Below, piece after piece: positions 14,203 to 22,134 of a stretch of 34,463 nucleotides of DNA. The notes beneath the pieces are model-generated. The model was given only the letters and a program-made list of their open reading frames with translations. It did no database searches and was not told where the DNA came from. Source of the stretch: Patescibacteria group bacterium (GTDB lineage: Bacteria; Patescibacteriota; Patescibacteriia; 2-12-FULL-57-11); assembly GCA_004299275.1 (NCBI GenBank), contig SCSU01000063.1:1-34463 (forward strand), read 5' to 3'. Every line of letters begins with the position of its first letter. The stretch's first letter is position 1. The translations under genes and the position numbers were made by a program.

Positions 14203-15396
14203 CTAATAATCCCGGAGCCGCTCAATACCGCCGTGGGAGCGGATTTTCTCCAACGCCTTGGCCTCGATTTGGCGAATGCGCTCGCGGGTGACGTCAAACT
14301 CTTTGCCTACTTCCTCGAGCGTATGGGTAACCCCGTCCGAGAGCCCAAAACGCATCTCCAAAATTTTTTGCTCGCGGGCGTTTAGGTCCTTAATGATGTC
14401 TTTGACGTAATCCCGAAGCAGCTGGAGCGCCGCGCTCCGATCCGGCGTGACATTTTTGACATCCTCGATGAAATCCTCAAGCGTGGAGTCCTCGTCGTCG
14501 TCGCCGACCGAGGTCTCGAGCGACACCGTATCCTGCGAAATTTTGATGATGTGATGAATTTTTTCTAATTCCTCGCCCATTTCCGCGGCGATTTCCTCCG
14601 GGAGCGGCTCGCGGCCGAGGTCCTGGATGAGCCGCCGCTCCACCTGCTGGAAGCGATTAATCGTTTCCACCATGTGCACGGGGATGCGGATGGTGCGGCT
14701 CTGGTCGGCCAAAGCGCGAGTAATCGCCTGGCGAATCCACCAGGTGGCGTAAGTGGAAAACTTGTAGCCGCGGCGATATTCAAATTTTTTGACGGCGCGG
14801 AAAAGGCCGATGTTTCCCTCCTGAATCAAATCCAATAACGAGAGCGACTTGCCCACGAATTTTTTGGCGATGGAAACGACCAAACGCAGGTTGGCCTCGA
14901 TGAGCCGCTGTTCGGCCTCCTTGTCGCCGCGGTCCTTGCGTTTGGAGAGCGCGACTTCCTCCTCGCCGGTCAAGAGTGATATCTTGCCGATCTCCCGAAG
15001 ATACATTTGGATTGAATCTTGGGAAAGCTCGCCCCAGTCAATCTGCTTTTTGCCTTCGTCTTCTTTTGCCCTGACCGCTCCAATCTGTTTGCCGCGTTCC
15101 TCGCGGCGGCCCAGCAATCCCTCGCGGGTTTCCAGATACTGGACGCCCATCGCCTCCAGCCGGTCCATGGTTTTTTCAAAAAACGGCAAATGCTCCTCGA
15201 GGTCGGGGAAAGTATGGAGAATCTCCGCGTCGGTCACAAACCCGCGTTGTTTAGCTTTAGTGACAAGCGACATCAGAGCCGCTTCGGTCGGCGGCGGGGC
15301 TTTGACCCTAGCCGATGCGAGCCGCGCGCCTTTTTTGCCCTTGGGCTCTCGCTTGGGTTTTGGTCTTGACTTGGATTTCTTAATCCGGGCGGACAT
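14203..15396 (-). CDS. rpoD: Primary RNA polymerase sigma factor
   Basis: 397 residues. It has a basic N-terminus, then a region 1.1-like part to about 110 and region 1.2 ([20 protein letters not shown]). Region 2 carries [25 protein letters not shown] and the -10 recognition helix [14 protein letters not shown]. Region 3 follows, then region 4 with the helix-turn-helix [24 protein letters not shown]. It directs RNA polymerase to housekeeping promoters such as the TTGACT/TATCAT sites in this window. It lies downstream of dnaG on the same strand, the classic macromolecular-synthesis arrangement, but a repeat-rich gap of about 150 bases separates them. Confidence 0.97.
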   Translation of the reverse strand: MSARIKKSKSRPKPKREPKGKKGARLASARVKAPPPTEAALMSLVTKAKQRGFVTDAEILHTFPDLEEHLPFFEKTMDRLEAMGVQYLETREGLLGRREERGKQIGAVRAKEDEGKKQIDWGELSQDSIQMYLREIGKISLLTGEEEVALSKRKDRGDKEAEQRLIEANLRLVVSIAKKFVGKSLSLLDLIQEGNIGLFRAVKKFEYRRGYKFSTYATWWIRQAITRALADQSRTIRIPVHMVETINRFQQVERRLIQDLGREPLPEEIAAEMGEELEKIHHIIKISQDTVSLETSVGDDDEDSTLEDFIEDVKNVTPDRSAALQLLRDYVKDIIKDLNAREQKILEMRFGLSDGVTHTLEEVGKEFDVTRERIRQIEAKALEKIRSHGGIERLRDY

Positions 15397-15407
15397 AATG
15401 TCTAAAT

Positions 15408-15535
15408 GTAGCCCATCGACTTCGCTCAGGGACTTGTTAATTTAGTTCCCGAGCGGAGGCCATCCGTCGTAACGTTGGAGGGCCGAAGTCGAGGGACTAC
15501 TTTATTTCTGATTCAAGCCTTCGCTGGGATGACAA
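15408..15535. repeat. Repeat-rich spacer between dnaG and rpoD
   Basis: The first 49 bases (15408-15456, containing TCGACTTCGCTCAGGGACTT and CCGAGCGGA) are closely matched at 17362-17411, so two direct copies flank dnaG. The rest includes GAAGTCGAGGGACTAC, an inverted match to the start, and GCTGGGATGACA. The features fit a dispersed intergenic element. Confidence 0.7.
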
Positions 15536-15548
15536 AAAATTTTAAGCT

Positions 15549-17354
15549 TCAAATCGAACTCATCAGCTCGCGCGCGGACGCCTCGAGCTCGGCCACTTTG
15601 CTCTGGTCGCCAATCTGTTCCGCCGCGCGCATGCGGCGGCGCAAATCCTCAAGCCGCGCGGAACGGTTAAGTCCGCGCAGGGCGTCTTGGAGCGTGCGGA
15701 GTTCTTCTTCCGCCGCCGTAGCCGAAAGCGAGGCGTAATCACGCTCGCCTTTTAAAATCATCCGGCTCAGCAAATTGTGTTCTATATTCCCGGAAAGGTC
15801 CGGGGCGGCGGCTCCGCCAGCCGGCGGGGCCGAAAAATGTCCGGTTTGAGTATAGCTTGCCACGCCGGCCTTGTATAGTTCGCGGAGGTCGTCGCCGGTG
15901 AGTATTTCCGGCGGCGTGGCGGCGGTGGCCGCGGCGACTAATTCGGGACGGACAAAAAGCAGAGCCAAAAACGATTCGGAAAGCAGGCGGGGTCGCGAGG
16001 GCGCGGGGTGCAGCTCGTCTTTCGCGCCCGAAATTCCGGATTTCTTGGCACCGCCGGGCCCTGTCCCCGCTTTGCTCAAGCGTCCCATTTGCTCCTGAAG
16101 AATCGCCTCTGGGACAGCAAGGAGCGCCGAAAATTTTTGCAGCCAATGGGTCTGTTCGATGGCGTCGGGAATTTTCCTCGCCTCGCTGAGCAAGGCGTTG
16201 CCGATTTTCTTTTTTATGGCCGGGTCAGTCAGGTCGCGTCCGGCGGTTTCGGCGGCAATCAAATAATCCATATAGTGCGCCGCCGACGCGACGGCCTCGC
16301 GCCAAACACGCTCGTCTTTTTTGATGCACTCGTCGGGGTCTTTGCCCGCGCCGGCGGGAATCGTGATTACCCGCATGGTAAAACCTTGGGCAATGGCCAG
16401 TTCAATCCCGCGGCGCGCGGCGTTTTGCCCAGCCGAATCGGAATCAAAGGCGATAGCTAAATTTCTGGTATAGCGCGCGAGAATCCGCAGCTGCTCTCCG
16501 GTAAGCGCGGTGCCCGAAGCGGCGACGACATTCTTCATCTCAATTTGATGGCAGGCAATTACGTCCAAATTCCCTTCGACGACAATCGCCTGGTCTTTTT
16601 CCCGCATTGCCTGGCGCGCCAGGTCAAGCCCGTAGAGCGCGGCTGATTTGTTGTAGACCAAAGTCTGCGGCGTGTTGATGTACTTGGCCTCCTTGGTCTC
16701 AGGCGCAAGGACGCGGCCGGAAAAACCGACGGTCCGGCCGCTGGCGTCGCGAATCGGAAACATCAGACGATTGCGGAAGCGGTCATACCAGCCGCTCCCC
16801 CGCTCGCGGCGGAGGACCATCCCGGATTTTTCCAAATCATTCGCTTTGACCCCGCGTTTTTTTAGCGCGAGCTGCAGCGCGTCCCAGGAGTCCGGCGCCC
16901 AGCCGAGATTAAAGGCGGCGGTCATCGCCGGCGAAACGCCGCGGCTTCGCAAGTATTCGCGGCTGGCGGCGGCCTGCGGCGCGTCAGCGAGCGCCGCGGC
17001 GTAAAAACGCGCGGCGAGCGCTAGCGCCTCAAGGACCTGCTCGCGCTCGCTCCTCTCCTCGGGCTTCCACTCCGGGAGCTTGACCCCGGCTTTGTCCGCC
17101 AAAATTTTCAATACCTCGCGGAACTCCATGCCCTCCATCTTCATCACGAAAGTAAAAAGGTCGCCGCCCTCGCCGCAGCCGAAGCAATACCACATCTGCT
17201 TGTCGCGGGAGACATAAAACGACGGCGTCTTTTCCTGGTGGAAAGGACACCGCGCTTTAAGACTGCCGGTTCCGGCCTTGGCGAGCGGCAGATAGCCGCC
17301 GATTACCTCGGCCAAATCCAGGCGTTGTTTGATTTCTTCAACTTCGTTGGCCAT
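15549..17354 (-). CDS. dnaG: DNA primase
   Basis: 601 residues. The CHC2 zinc finger is complete (C36, H39, C57, C60). The TOPRIM core shows IVVEGNLDV with Glu260 and AFDSDSAG with Asp304 and Asp306, the metal-binding acidic residues. The C-terminal helical part (about 440-600) is less conserved and would bind the replicative helicase. It makes RNA primers at the replication fork. A repeat follows the stop, and a related copy precedes the start. Confidence 0.97.
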   Translation of the reverse strand: MANEVEEIKQRLDLAEVIGGYLPLAKAGTGSLKARCPFHQEKTPSFYVSRDKQMWYCFGCGEGGDLFTFVMKMEGMEFREVLKILADKAGVKLPEWKPEERSEREQVLEALALAARFYAAALADAPQAAASREYLRSRGVSPAMTAAFNLGWAPDSWDALQLALKKRGVKANDLEKSGMVLRRERGSGWYDRFRNRLMFPIRDASGRTVGFSGRVLAPETKEAKYINTPQTLVYNKSAALYGLDLARQAMREKDQAIVVEGNLDVIACHQIEMKNVVAASGTALTGEQLRILARYTRNLAIAFDSDSAGQNAARRGIELAIAQGFTMRVITIPAGAGKDPDECIKKDERVWREAVASAAHYMDYLIAAETAGRDLTDPAIKKKIGNALLSEARKIPDAIEQTHWLQKFSALLAVPEAILQEQMGRLSKAGTGPGGAKKSGISGAKDELHPAPSRPRLLSESFLALLFVRPELVAAATAATPPEILTGDDLRELYKAGVASYTQTGHFSAPPAGGAAAPDLSGNIEHNLLSRMILKGERDYASLSATAAEEELRTLQDALRGLNRSARLEDLRRRMRAAEQIGDQSKVAELEASARELMSSI

Positions 17355-17361
17355 AAATTAT

Positions 17362-17411
17362 AGTAGCCCTTCGACTACGCTCAGGGACTTTGATTCTAGT
17401 TGCCGAGCGGA
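17362..17411. repeat. Direct copy of the repeat at 15408, upstream of dnaG
   Basis: Shares GTAGCCC, TCGACT, CGCTCAGGGACTT and CCGAGCGGA in the same order and spacing as 15408-15456. It sits 8 bases upstream of the dnaG start codon, so it could affect initiation. Confidence 0.65.
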
Positions 17412-17450
17412 GTTCAGGTCCCCTGCCCGCTACTTTCTACGTTCTACATA

Positions 17451-18218
17451 CTACTTACCACCCACCGGCTGCAACACTCTGACCAAATCACGCAGACCAA
17501 GTTTGGAAAGTTTGGAATCCGGCGCGACATCACTGCCGCAGAGCAGGAGTTTGCGCGAGTGGTGCAGATACCAGTCGGCCTTGGGGTCGGCACGCCGGAG
17601 CGTCTCGTAGGCCGCCGTAAGGTCAACATTGGAGTCCGGCGCGGCGCGAAAACCGCGGAACCCCCGCCTAGAGTCAATCAGCACCAGCAGAATAAAACCT
17701 TGCTGATAGGCGTATTCGTCGGCGCCGTAGGCCGCGGTCTCGAGCGCCACCGCCCGGCCCCAGGGACTCTCGAACTCCAGACGATTCTCCCAGTCTTTGA
17801 CCAACTGCTCCCGCATCAAGAGCTCGGCGTAGGTCGCGGCGAGGATCTCAAAGCCGAATTGGGTGAGACGCGCCGGATCGGCATCATGCAGGTCATAGTA
17901 CTGGCGGAGAAGCGGCGCCGGCGTCCATTCCCGATCGCGGTCTTTGTCGTGGAGACCAGTGTCCTCGTCGCGAATCCAGAGAACGAGCCGGGTCAAGGCG
18001 TTAAGCTCTTCCGATGCAAGTCCTTTTCTTGTCTCTTTGATAAAACGAAAGACCAGCGAAGCCGCCGACTCGCCCAGGTCACCTTTGTGTTCGTCAAATT
18101 TTCCCCGTCCCACGCCGACCCAAATCCGCGCCGGGTCGCCCGGGTCGCGCTCTTTGGCGGAAACAAAATCAAAAGCAGCGTCTTTAGCTGGCGGCCAAAA
18201 ACGCGCGAGAAGCCACAT
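17451..18218 (-). CDS. Conserved unknown protein, possible metal-dependent hydrolase
   Basis: 255 residues from the first ATG at 18218. The same frame stays open upstream to 18282 and encodes THHRPHIDDICG, a His/Asp-rich motif that looks functional, so the real start is probably upstream at a non-ATG codon (ACG at 18275 is one option). Further motifs are WVGVGRGKFDEHKGD, IRDEDTG and, near the end, DWYLHHSRKLLLCG. His-x-Asp and FDEH-type motifs recall MYG1/DHH-type metal hydrolases, but I cannot confirm the family. A dispersed repeat abuts the 5' end (18281-18378). Confidence 0.7.
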   Translation of the reverse strand: MWLLARFWPPAKDAAFDFVSAKERDPGDPARIWVGVGRGKFDEHKGDLGESAASLVFRFIKETRKGLASEELNALTRLVLWIRDEDTGLHDKDRDREWTPAPLLRQYYDLHDADPARLTQFGFEILAATYAELLMREQLVKDWENRLEFESPWGRAVALETAAYGADEYAYQQGFILLVLIDSRRGFRGFRAAPDSNVDLTAAYETLRRADPKADWYLHHSRKLLLCGSDVAPDSKLSKLGLRDLVRVLQPVGGK

Positions 18219-18280
18219 CCCGCAGATGTCATCAATATGCGGACGGTGGTGGGTGATGAGAGTAAGAGATGGCGTATCTT

Positions 18281-18378
18281 TATGTCATCCCGAGCGAAGC
18301 CGAGGGATCTTCTATTCTTGTCCGCAAAATTGAATCCGGCAAAATTGAAGTTTTCTCCGCCCTGGTCGAAATGACGTA
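18281..18378. repeat. Dispersed repeat at the 5' end of the unknown hydrolase-like gene
   Basis: Opens with GTCATCCCGAGCGAAGCC and closes with GGTCGAAATGACGT, so GTCAT and ATGAC ends oppose each other. Similar wording occurs at 2529 and 26339. It sits exactly where the upstream gene would be expected to start, and may have replaced its start codon. Confidence 0.6.
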
Positions 18379-18383
18379 TTGGT

Positions 18384-18752
18384 TTATTTCCCGCCGAAAA
18401 TTCTCGAAAAAAATCCTCTTTTAACCGGTTTCTCCGGTTCTGGAGCGCGTACCGCGAGAATTGTCTGCTTAACCCGTTCCCCTTCCCGCTCTACCACTAC
18501 GCCGTCGTACTCGCCGCTGTGCGCGTGGCCGACGCCATAGCTCGGTTTTTTTTGGTCAAGATGGAGCGAGACGACTAAACCGTTATCACGGTCTTTTAAA
18601 TAAACATGAAATCGCGGGTAAAATACGCCGGGCTGGAGACGGCGGACATAACTGAACTCGCCGGTGTTCGGGTCGCGGAACTCGGCGTAACCGGCGCGGC
18701 GGATGAGCTTTCGCGGCGCGTCAGTGAGCGGCGCAGGAATAAAAATGTCCAT
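18384..18752 (-). CDS. Conserved small protein of unknown function
   Basis: 122 residues from ATG 18752. It appears to be a soluble beta-rich domain with FYPRFHVYLKD, VSLHLDQKKPSYG and HAHSGEYDG, then a charged linker and a basic C-terminal end GFFSRIFGGK. The conserved look and complete frame argue for a real gene. I recall no named family and infer no activity. The final amphipathic helix could touch the membrane. A nested palindrome lies just upstream. Confidence 0.7.
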   Translation of the reverse strand: MDIFIPAPLTDAPRKLIRRAGYAEFRDPNTGEFSYVRRLQPGVFYPRFHVYLKDRDNGLVVSLHLDQKKPSYGVGHAHSGEYDGVVVEREGERVKQTILAVRAPEPEKPVKRGFFSRIFGGK

Positions 18753-18753
18753 A

Positions 18754-18900
18754 CCCGGCAGTAGAACGCCGACTCGAGCCCCGCTAGGCGGGGTTCGGCC
18801 AGCGAACTTTCTTTAAGATTATCAGCACTGACCTTGAAGGTCCGTCTTTACAGACCTTCAAGGTCAGTGTTCAGCTTGCTGTCGGCGTTTCACTGCCGGG
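18754..18900. repeat. Nested palindromes
   Basis: Outer arms: CCCGGCAGTAGAACGCCGAC (18754-18773) against 18881-18900, matching at 18 of 20. Inside are CCCCGC/GCGGGG (18779-18793) and a 17-bp perfect inverted repeat, CACTGACCTTGAAGGTC (18826-18842) against 18853-18869. The inner element is nearly the same as one at 32698-32739. It looks like one palindrome inserted into another. Confidence 0.8.
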
Positions 18901-18908
18901 CATATCCC

Positions 18909-19385
18909 CTATACCCTTCTTTTATACGTCACCCAAGCCATGCCCTCGCCCTCCTCACGACTAACTTCCCGCCAAACACTTGGGTCTATTGCCGGAAAAA
19001 AAGCGTCGCCGCCCTCCACGGTCAGATCAAGATGGGTGATATAAAGCGTGTCGGCCAAGCCGATGGTCTGCCGATAAATGGATGCGCCGCCCATAACCAT
19101 TACTTTCTCATCGGCGTGGCTCGCGAGCGCCGCGCCCAAATCATGAAAGAGCTCCACGCCCGCTGGGACTTGATAATCCGCCTCGAGCGCGACCACGACA
19201 TTCTTCCGCCCGGGGAGCGGACGAAGTTTTTCCGGCAGCGACTCCCAGGTCGTTTTTCCCATGAGCACGGTCTTGCCTATGGTTAAGTCGCGGAAGTGCT
19301 TTAAATCTTCCGGCAGATTCCAGGGGAGTTTGCCGGCTTTGCCGATAACGTTGTCTTTGGCCACGGCGGCGATGAGAGAAATCAT
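18909..19385 (-). CDS. folA: Dihydrofolate reductase
   Basis: 158 residues from ATG 19385, where MISLIAAVAKDNVIG aligns with the family N-terminus. The upstream in-frame extension only reads through a palindrome. The active-site acid is Asp27 in LPWNLPEDL, and the cofactor-binding GKTTWESLP and VMGGASIYR follow. It reduces dihydrofolate to tetrahydrofolate with NADPH. It lies downstream of thyA on the same strand, so it regenerates the folate consumed there. Confidence 0.96.
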   Translation of the reverse strand: MISLIAAVAKDNVIGKAGKLPWNLPEDLKHFRDLTIGKTVLMGKTTWESLPEKLRPLPGRKNVVVALEADYQVPAGVELFHDLGAALASHADEKVMVMGGASIYRQTIGLADTLYITHLDLTVEGGDAFFPAIDPSVWREVSREEGEGMAWVTYKRRV

Positions 19386-19406
19386 AGAGAGAGGGTAGCA
19401 TACTTT

Positions 19407-19446
19407 CGGATATTCAATATCCGACCCAGTCGGATGTTGAACATCC
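19407..19446. repeat. Palindrome pair, GGATGTTGAACATCC family, copy 3
   Basis: CGGATATTCAATATCCG (19407-19423) and GGATGTTGAACATCC (19432-19446) lie in the gap between thyA and folA. The first is a sequence variant of the family (ATATT for TGTTG). Both are nearly self-complementary. Confidence 0.75.
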
Positions 19447-19451
19447 AACTA

Positions 19452-20324
19452 TTATACAGCTATCGGAAAATCTATCTTGGGATAACTCTCGTATCCTTCG
19501 AGTCGCGTCTGCTCGTGCGTCCAGTTGAAAATTGAGCTGAAGGGCTCAGTCTTGATTTTAGTAAGCGGGTAACGGCCGGGGTCACGGGCGAGCTGTTCCC
19601 GCGCTCCTGCCACGTGGTTCACATAAATATGCACGTCGCCCAAAAATCCGATGAGCTTGCCCTCAGCGAGTGAAGATTCCTTGGCCAAAAGATGGAGCAG
19701 AAGCCCGTAGGAAGCAATGTTGAACGGCAGACCAAGCATGGTGTCCACCGAGCGCTGATTCCAAAGCAGGTTAAGTTTGCCATTCACCACCGTAACCTGA
19801 AAGGCGTAGTGGCAGGGCGGCAGGGCCTGTTCGGGCAGGGCTGACGGGTTCCAGGCCGAGACAATGAGCCGGCGGTCGGAGGGGTCGTTTTTGAGCTTCT
19901 CCACCACGCGGGCGAGCTGGTCTATACCCTTCCCCGAATAGTCGGTGTCAAAATTTTCATAGGCCGCGTTCCAATGCCGCCACTCAAAGCCATAGACCGG
20001 CCCAAGGTCGCGCTCCTCGGCCATTCGTTTTTTTGATTCTTGGTCATGCCCGTAAGGCGCCTTATGGGGATTGGCCCACTCGTCCCAGATGTGGTTGTTG
20101 CGTTCCATGAGCCAGCGCTTGTCTGTGATTCCTTTGATGAAAAATTCCAGCTCCGACGCCACCAGCCGGAAAGGCGTCTTTTTGGTGGTGAGCAAGGGGA
20201 AACCATCGGCCATGTCGTGCTCAAACATCGCGCCGGCAATGGTCAGCGCGTCCACGCCAGTGCGGTTGGCTTTCCGCTCCCCCGTTTCTAGAATGCGGCG
20301 AACAATGTCCAGATAGGCTTTCAT
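19452..20324 (-). CDS. thyA: Thymidylate synthase
   Basis: 290 residues, with a modest insertion (about 86-105) relative to the 264-residue E. coli type. Catalytic Cys171 lies in LPPCHYAFQ, the phosphate-binding Arg pair in DPSDRRLIVSAWNP, and the dUMP-binding region in RSVDTMLGLPFNIASYG. It methylates dUMP to dTMP with methylenetetrahydrofolate, producing dihydrofolate for FolA. The two genes are adjacent on one strand. Confidence 0.97.
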   Translation of the reverse strand: MKAYLDIVRRILETGERKANRTGVDALTIAGAMFEHDMADGFPLLTTKKTPFRLVASELEFFIKGITDKRWLMERNNHIWDEWANPHKAPYGHDQESKKRMAEERDLGPVYGFEWRHWNAAYENFDTDYSGKGIDQLARVVEKLKNDPSDRRLIVSAWNPSALPEQALPPCHYAFQVTVVNGKLNLLWNQRSVDTMLGLPFNIASYGLLLHLLAKESSLAEGKLIGFLGDVHIYVNHVAGAREQLARDPGRYPLTKIKTEPFSSIFNWTHEQTRLEGYESYPKIDFPIAV

Positions 20325-20333
20325 AACCAGCGA

Positions 20334-21032
20334 TCAAGGTTGGACCTCCTCGGGAGGTCCAACCTTGTGTTTAACCGATGTCGCGATAAAAAAAGTTCCG
20401 AAATTATAATTTTCCACTTCGGCATTGCCGAAAATTTCGCGCATTTTGTCGGGAATATTTTTGGAGGGGTCCCAGGCGGCAAAGCGGGAATAAAGCGCCC
20501 GGATAAGAGGATTCAAAAAAAAGAACGCGCCGCGGAACAGCCGCGCGTCGCAGACGACCAGCCGTCCGCCCGGGCGCAGTAATTCGCAGGAACGCCGCAA
20601 CGCCGCTTCCCAACCGGGCACGGCGGAAATTCCCAGCACGGAGAGTATACCATCAAAATCTTTCCCGGAAATCCGCAATGCGGCGGCGTCGCCTTGGACG
20701 AGCGTGACGTTTCCCCACCCTTTCCGACGGCAAAGTTCGCGAGCGGCGTCAAGCATCTCTTGACTGTAATCAAAGCCGACCAGTCTCCCCTCTTTGCCGA
20801 TCGCCGCGAGGAGGTAGGGAAAATTCCTGCCCGTGCCGCAGGCGACTTCCAGAGCTTTGCCGCCTTTCTTGAGTTGTAATTCCTCCACCGCGCGGCGCCT
20901 TATTTTTCCCGCCCGGCCGATAAAAGTCACCAAATCCTGCGCGGCATAGAGCGCGGGATGCCGTCCCCAAAAACCATAGACACGGCGGACACGGCCTAAG
21001 CTGCCGGGTTTCTCTAGCGCATCTCCAACCAT
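20334..21032 (-). CDS. Class I SAM-dependent methyltransferase (UbiE-like)
   Basis: 232 residues from ATG 21032; a TTG at 21053 would add seven. SAM-binding motif I is ALEVACGTGRNFPYL, followed by GFDYSQEMLDAA (acidic loop), QGDAAAL and the post-core LLRPGGRLVVCDA. Substrate unknown; relatives act on quinones, lipids or small molecules. The last residues, VGPPEEVQP, are encoded by a 33-base palindrome (20335-20367) that also supplies the stop context, so the native C-terminus may have been replaced. Confidence 0.88.
   Translation of the reverse strand: MVGDALEKPGSLGRVRRVYGFWGRHPALYAAQDLVTFIGRAGKIRRRAVEELQLKKGGKALEVACGTGRNFPYLLAAIGKEGRLVGFDYSQEMLDAARELCRRKGWGNVTLVQGDAAALRISGKDFDGILSVLGISAVPGWEAALRRSCELLRPGGRLVVCDARLFRGAFFFLNPLIRALYSRFAAWDPSKNIPDKMREIFGNAEVENYNFGTFFIATSVKHKVGPPEEVQP
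20335..20367. repeat. GGTTGGACCTCC palindrome at a methyltransferase gene end
   Basis: CAAGGTTGGACCTCC (20335-20349), TCG, then the exact complement (20353-20367). It forms the last codons of the methyltransferase gene. The same core occurs at 30657 inside ligA and 33313 in a prepilin gene. Confidence 0.9.
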
Positions 21033-21224
21033 AAAATTATTTTTTCTACACAACGCGGTGGCGATCTCCGGAAGTTTGAACCGAAAAAGTGGCTCAAATT
21101 CAAGGATATTGATAAAAGCATACAGGAATTACGGGCTGTGTTCAAAGTTCATCCCGAATGGTTTGAAATGCCTAAACCAAAGTCTGATAAGGGGCAAAAT
21201 GCGGTCGATTACTCAATCAAGTAA
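21018..21224 (+). pseudogene. 3' remnant of an unidentified gene
   Basis: An open frame of about 68 codons with no ATG, GTG or TTG start. It ends at TAA 21222-21224 and its 3' part reads like real protein: GGDLRKFEPKKWLKFKD, ELRAVFKVHPEWFEMPKP, AVDYSIK. Its 5' end overlaps the start of the opposite-strand methyltransferase gene, which fits truncation at the border of the AT-rich island. Family not recognised. Confidence 0.5.
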
Positions 21225-21265
21225 TACTTAGATATCAGCTGGTCGTAATTTTAGTGGCGATAAGA

Positions 21266-21544
21266 TTATATATTATTTTTAAGCCACTCGGTAATCTGTG
21301 TAGAAATATTTGATGTTGCCCAATTTGCACCAGAGACATCAATAACAAGAATTTTATCGTTTGAATCTGTATATTGCTTCAGTTCGTTTCTAACTTCTGC
21401 AATTCCTTTGTCAGTTTTGATTAACCAAACAGATTTAAGTGGCTTTGCCCAATATGTAAAAGACTTGATATGGGTTATCAACTGAACGTAATCTTCACGC
21501 GTTTCCGGACCCATTAAATCGTATGATATTAAAAAAGTCTTCAT
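21266..21544 (-). CDS. SinR/Cas2-like small protein
   Basis: 92 residues with a beta-alpha-beta ferredoxin-like pattern: MKTFLISYDLMGP (first strand with an Asp after Tyr, as in Cas2), then SVWLIKTDKGIAEVRNELKQY and KILVIDVSG. This matches the stand-alone SinR-type family, distantly related to Cas2. No CRISPR array or other cas genes are present. It lies at the end of the leftward restriction-modification island. Role unknown. Cas2-like folds include nucleases and toxins, so a defence or stability role is possible. Confidence 0.75.
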   Translation of the reverse strand: MKTFLISYDLMGPETREDYVQLITHIKSFTYWAKPLKSVWLIKTDKGIAEVRNELKQYTDSNDKILVIDVSGANWATSNISTQITEWLKNNI

Positions 21545-21546
21545 AA

Positions 21547-21840
21547 CTATTCCTCTTTATTTGCCGCCTTAAAGTAATAGCCGATGATGAAACCTAGCGG
21601 TCCCGATAAAATACCCGAAATAGCCAACAGCATATCTTTATTATCACTAATTGTGAAGTTTTTAATTGCCGACATTATCAAAACACCGGCAATAATAACG
21701 AGATAGCCAATAACATAAAACAAGGCAATGGAACTACGGGTGCCTTCGCGTTTTTCGGCACGACGGATTACGGAAAGTCCGACTGCATCTGGGAATTCAT
21801 CAATCCTCTGTTGTTGCACTTTTTTATTATTCGTACTCAT
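21547..21840 (-). CDS. Small membrane protein with two predicted helices
   Basis: 97 residues: a charged N-terminus (to about 38), two hydrophobic segments (about 41-61 and 70-90) and a short basic/acidic tail. It overlaps the preceding gene by 4 bases and is followed 2 bases later by the SinR-like gene, so the three are probably one transcript. No family recognised. Its place in a defence island is the only functional hint. Confidence 0.7.
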   Translation of the reverse strand: MSTNNKKVQQQRIDEFPDAVGLSVIRRAEKREGTRSSIALFYVIGYLVIIAGVLIMSAIKNFTISDNKDMLLAISGILSGPLGFIIGYYFKAANKEE

Positions 21841-22094
21841 AAATCTTTAACACTTATAACTATCTTTTTTCCGTCTTTGTCCTCAAGACATATTTTGCCA
21901 TCGCCGTAGTCTTTAGCGACTTCTATGACCTTCATTCCTTTCACTAAAACATCTCCGAGTTTTTCCTCGGACACACCCAAATACACAGCAAGCCCCTTAA
22001 GTTTCTTAAGAGCGCCATTCCCAAAACTAATGTCGAATCTTTCTTGTTCTTCTGCCGGTGTGGCAGAAGTATTTTGTGTGGTGTCTCCAGCCAT
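21837..22094 (-). CDS. Small soluble protein in the restriction-modification island
   Basis: 85 residues. The polar N-terminus is followed by a helical stretch (GALKKLKGLAVYLGVSEEKLGDVLVKGMKVIEVA) and a beta hairpin (GDGKICLEDKDGKKIVISVKDL). The helices could form a small DNA-binding or dimerising unit resembling antitoxin-type regulators, but no clear motif confirms that. It is coupled to the membrane gene by a 4-base overlap and lies 40 bases after the endonuclease gene. Confidence 0.65.
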   Translation of the reverse strand: MAGDTTQNTSATPAEEQERFDISFGNGALKKLKGLAVYLGVSEEKLGDVLVKGMKVIEVAKDYGDGKICLEDKDGKKIVISVKDL

Positions 22095-22134
22095 AGATAT
22101 AGTGATTATAGATTAAAATATAGACCCTCTCAAG

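Noticed and set aside
17400-18374. Rightward open frame of 324 codons
   Set aside because: It lies opposite the conserved gene at 17451 and ends in a dispersed repeat. Composition is not protein-like.
21266-21544. CRISPR-Cas locus suggested by the Cas2-like protein
   Set aside because: No array of direct repeats with spacers and no cas1 or effector gene is present.
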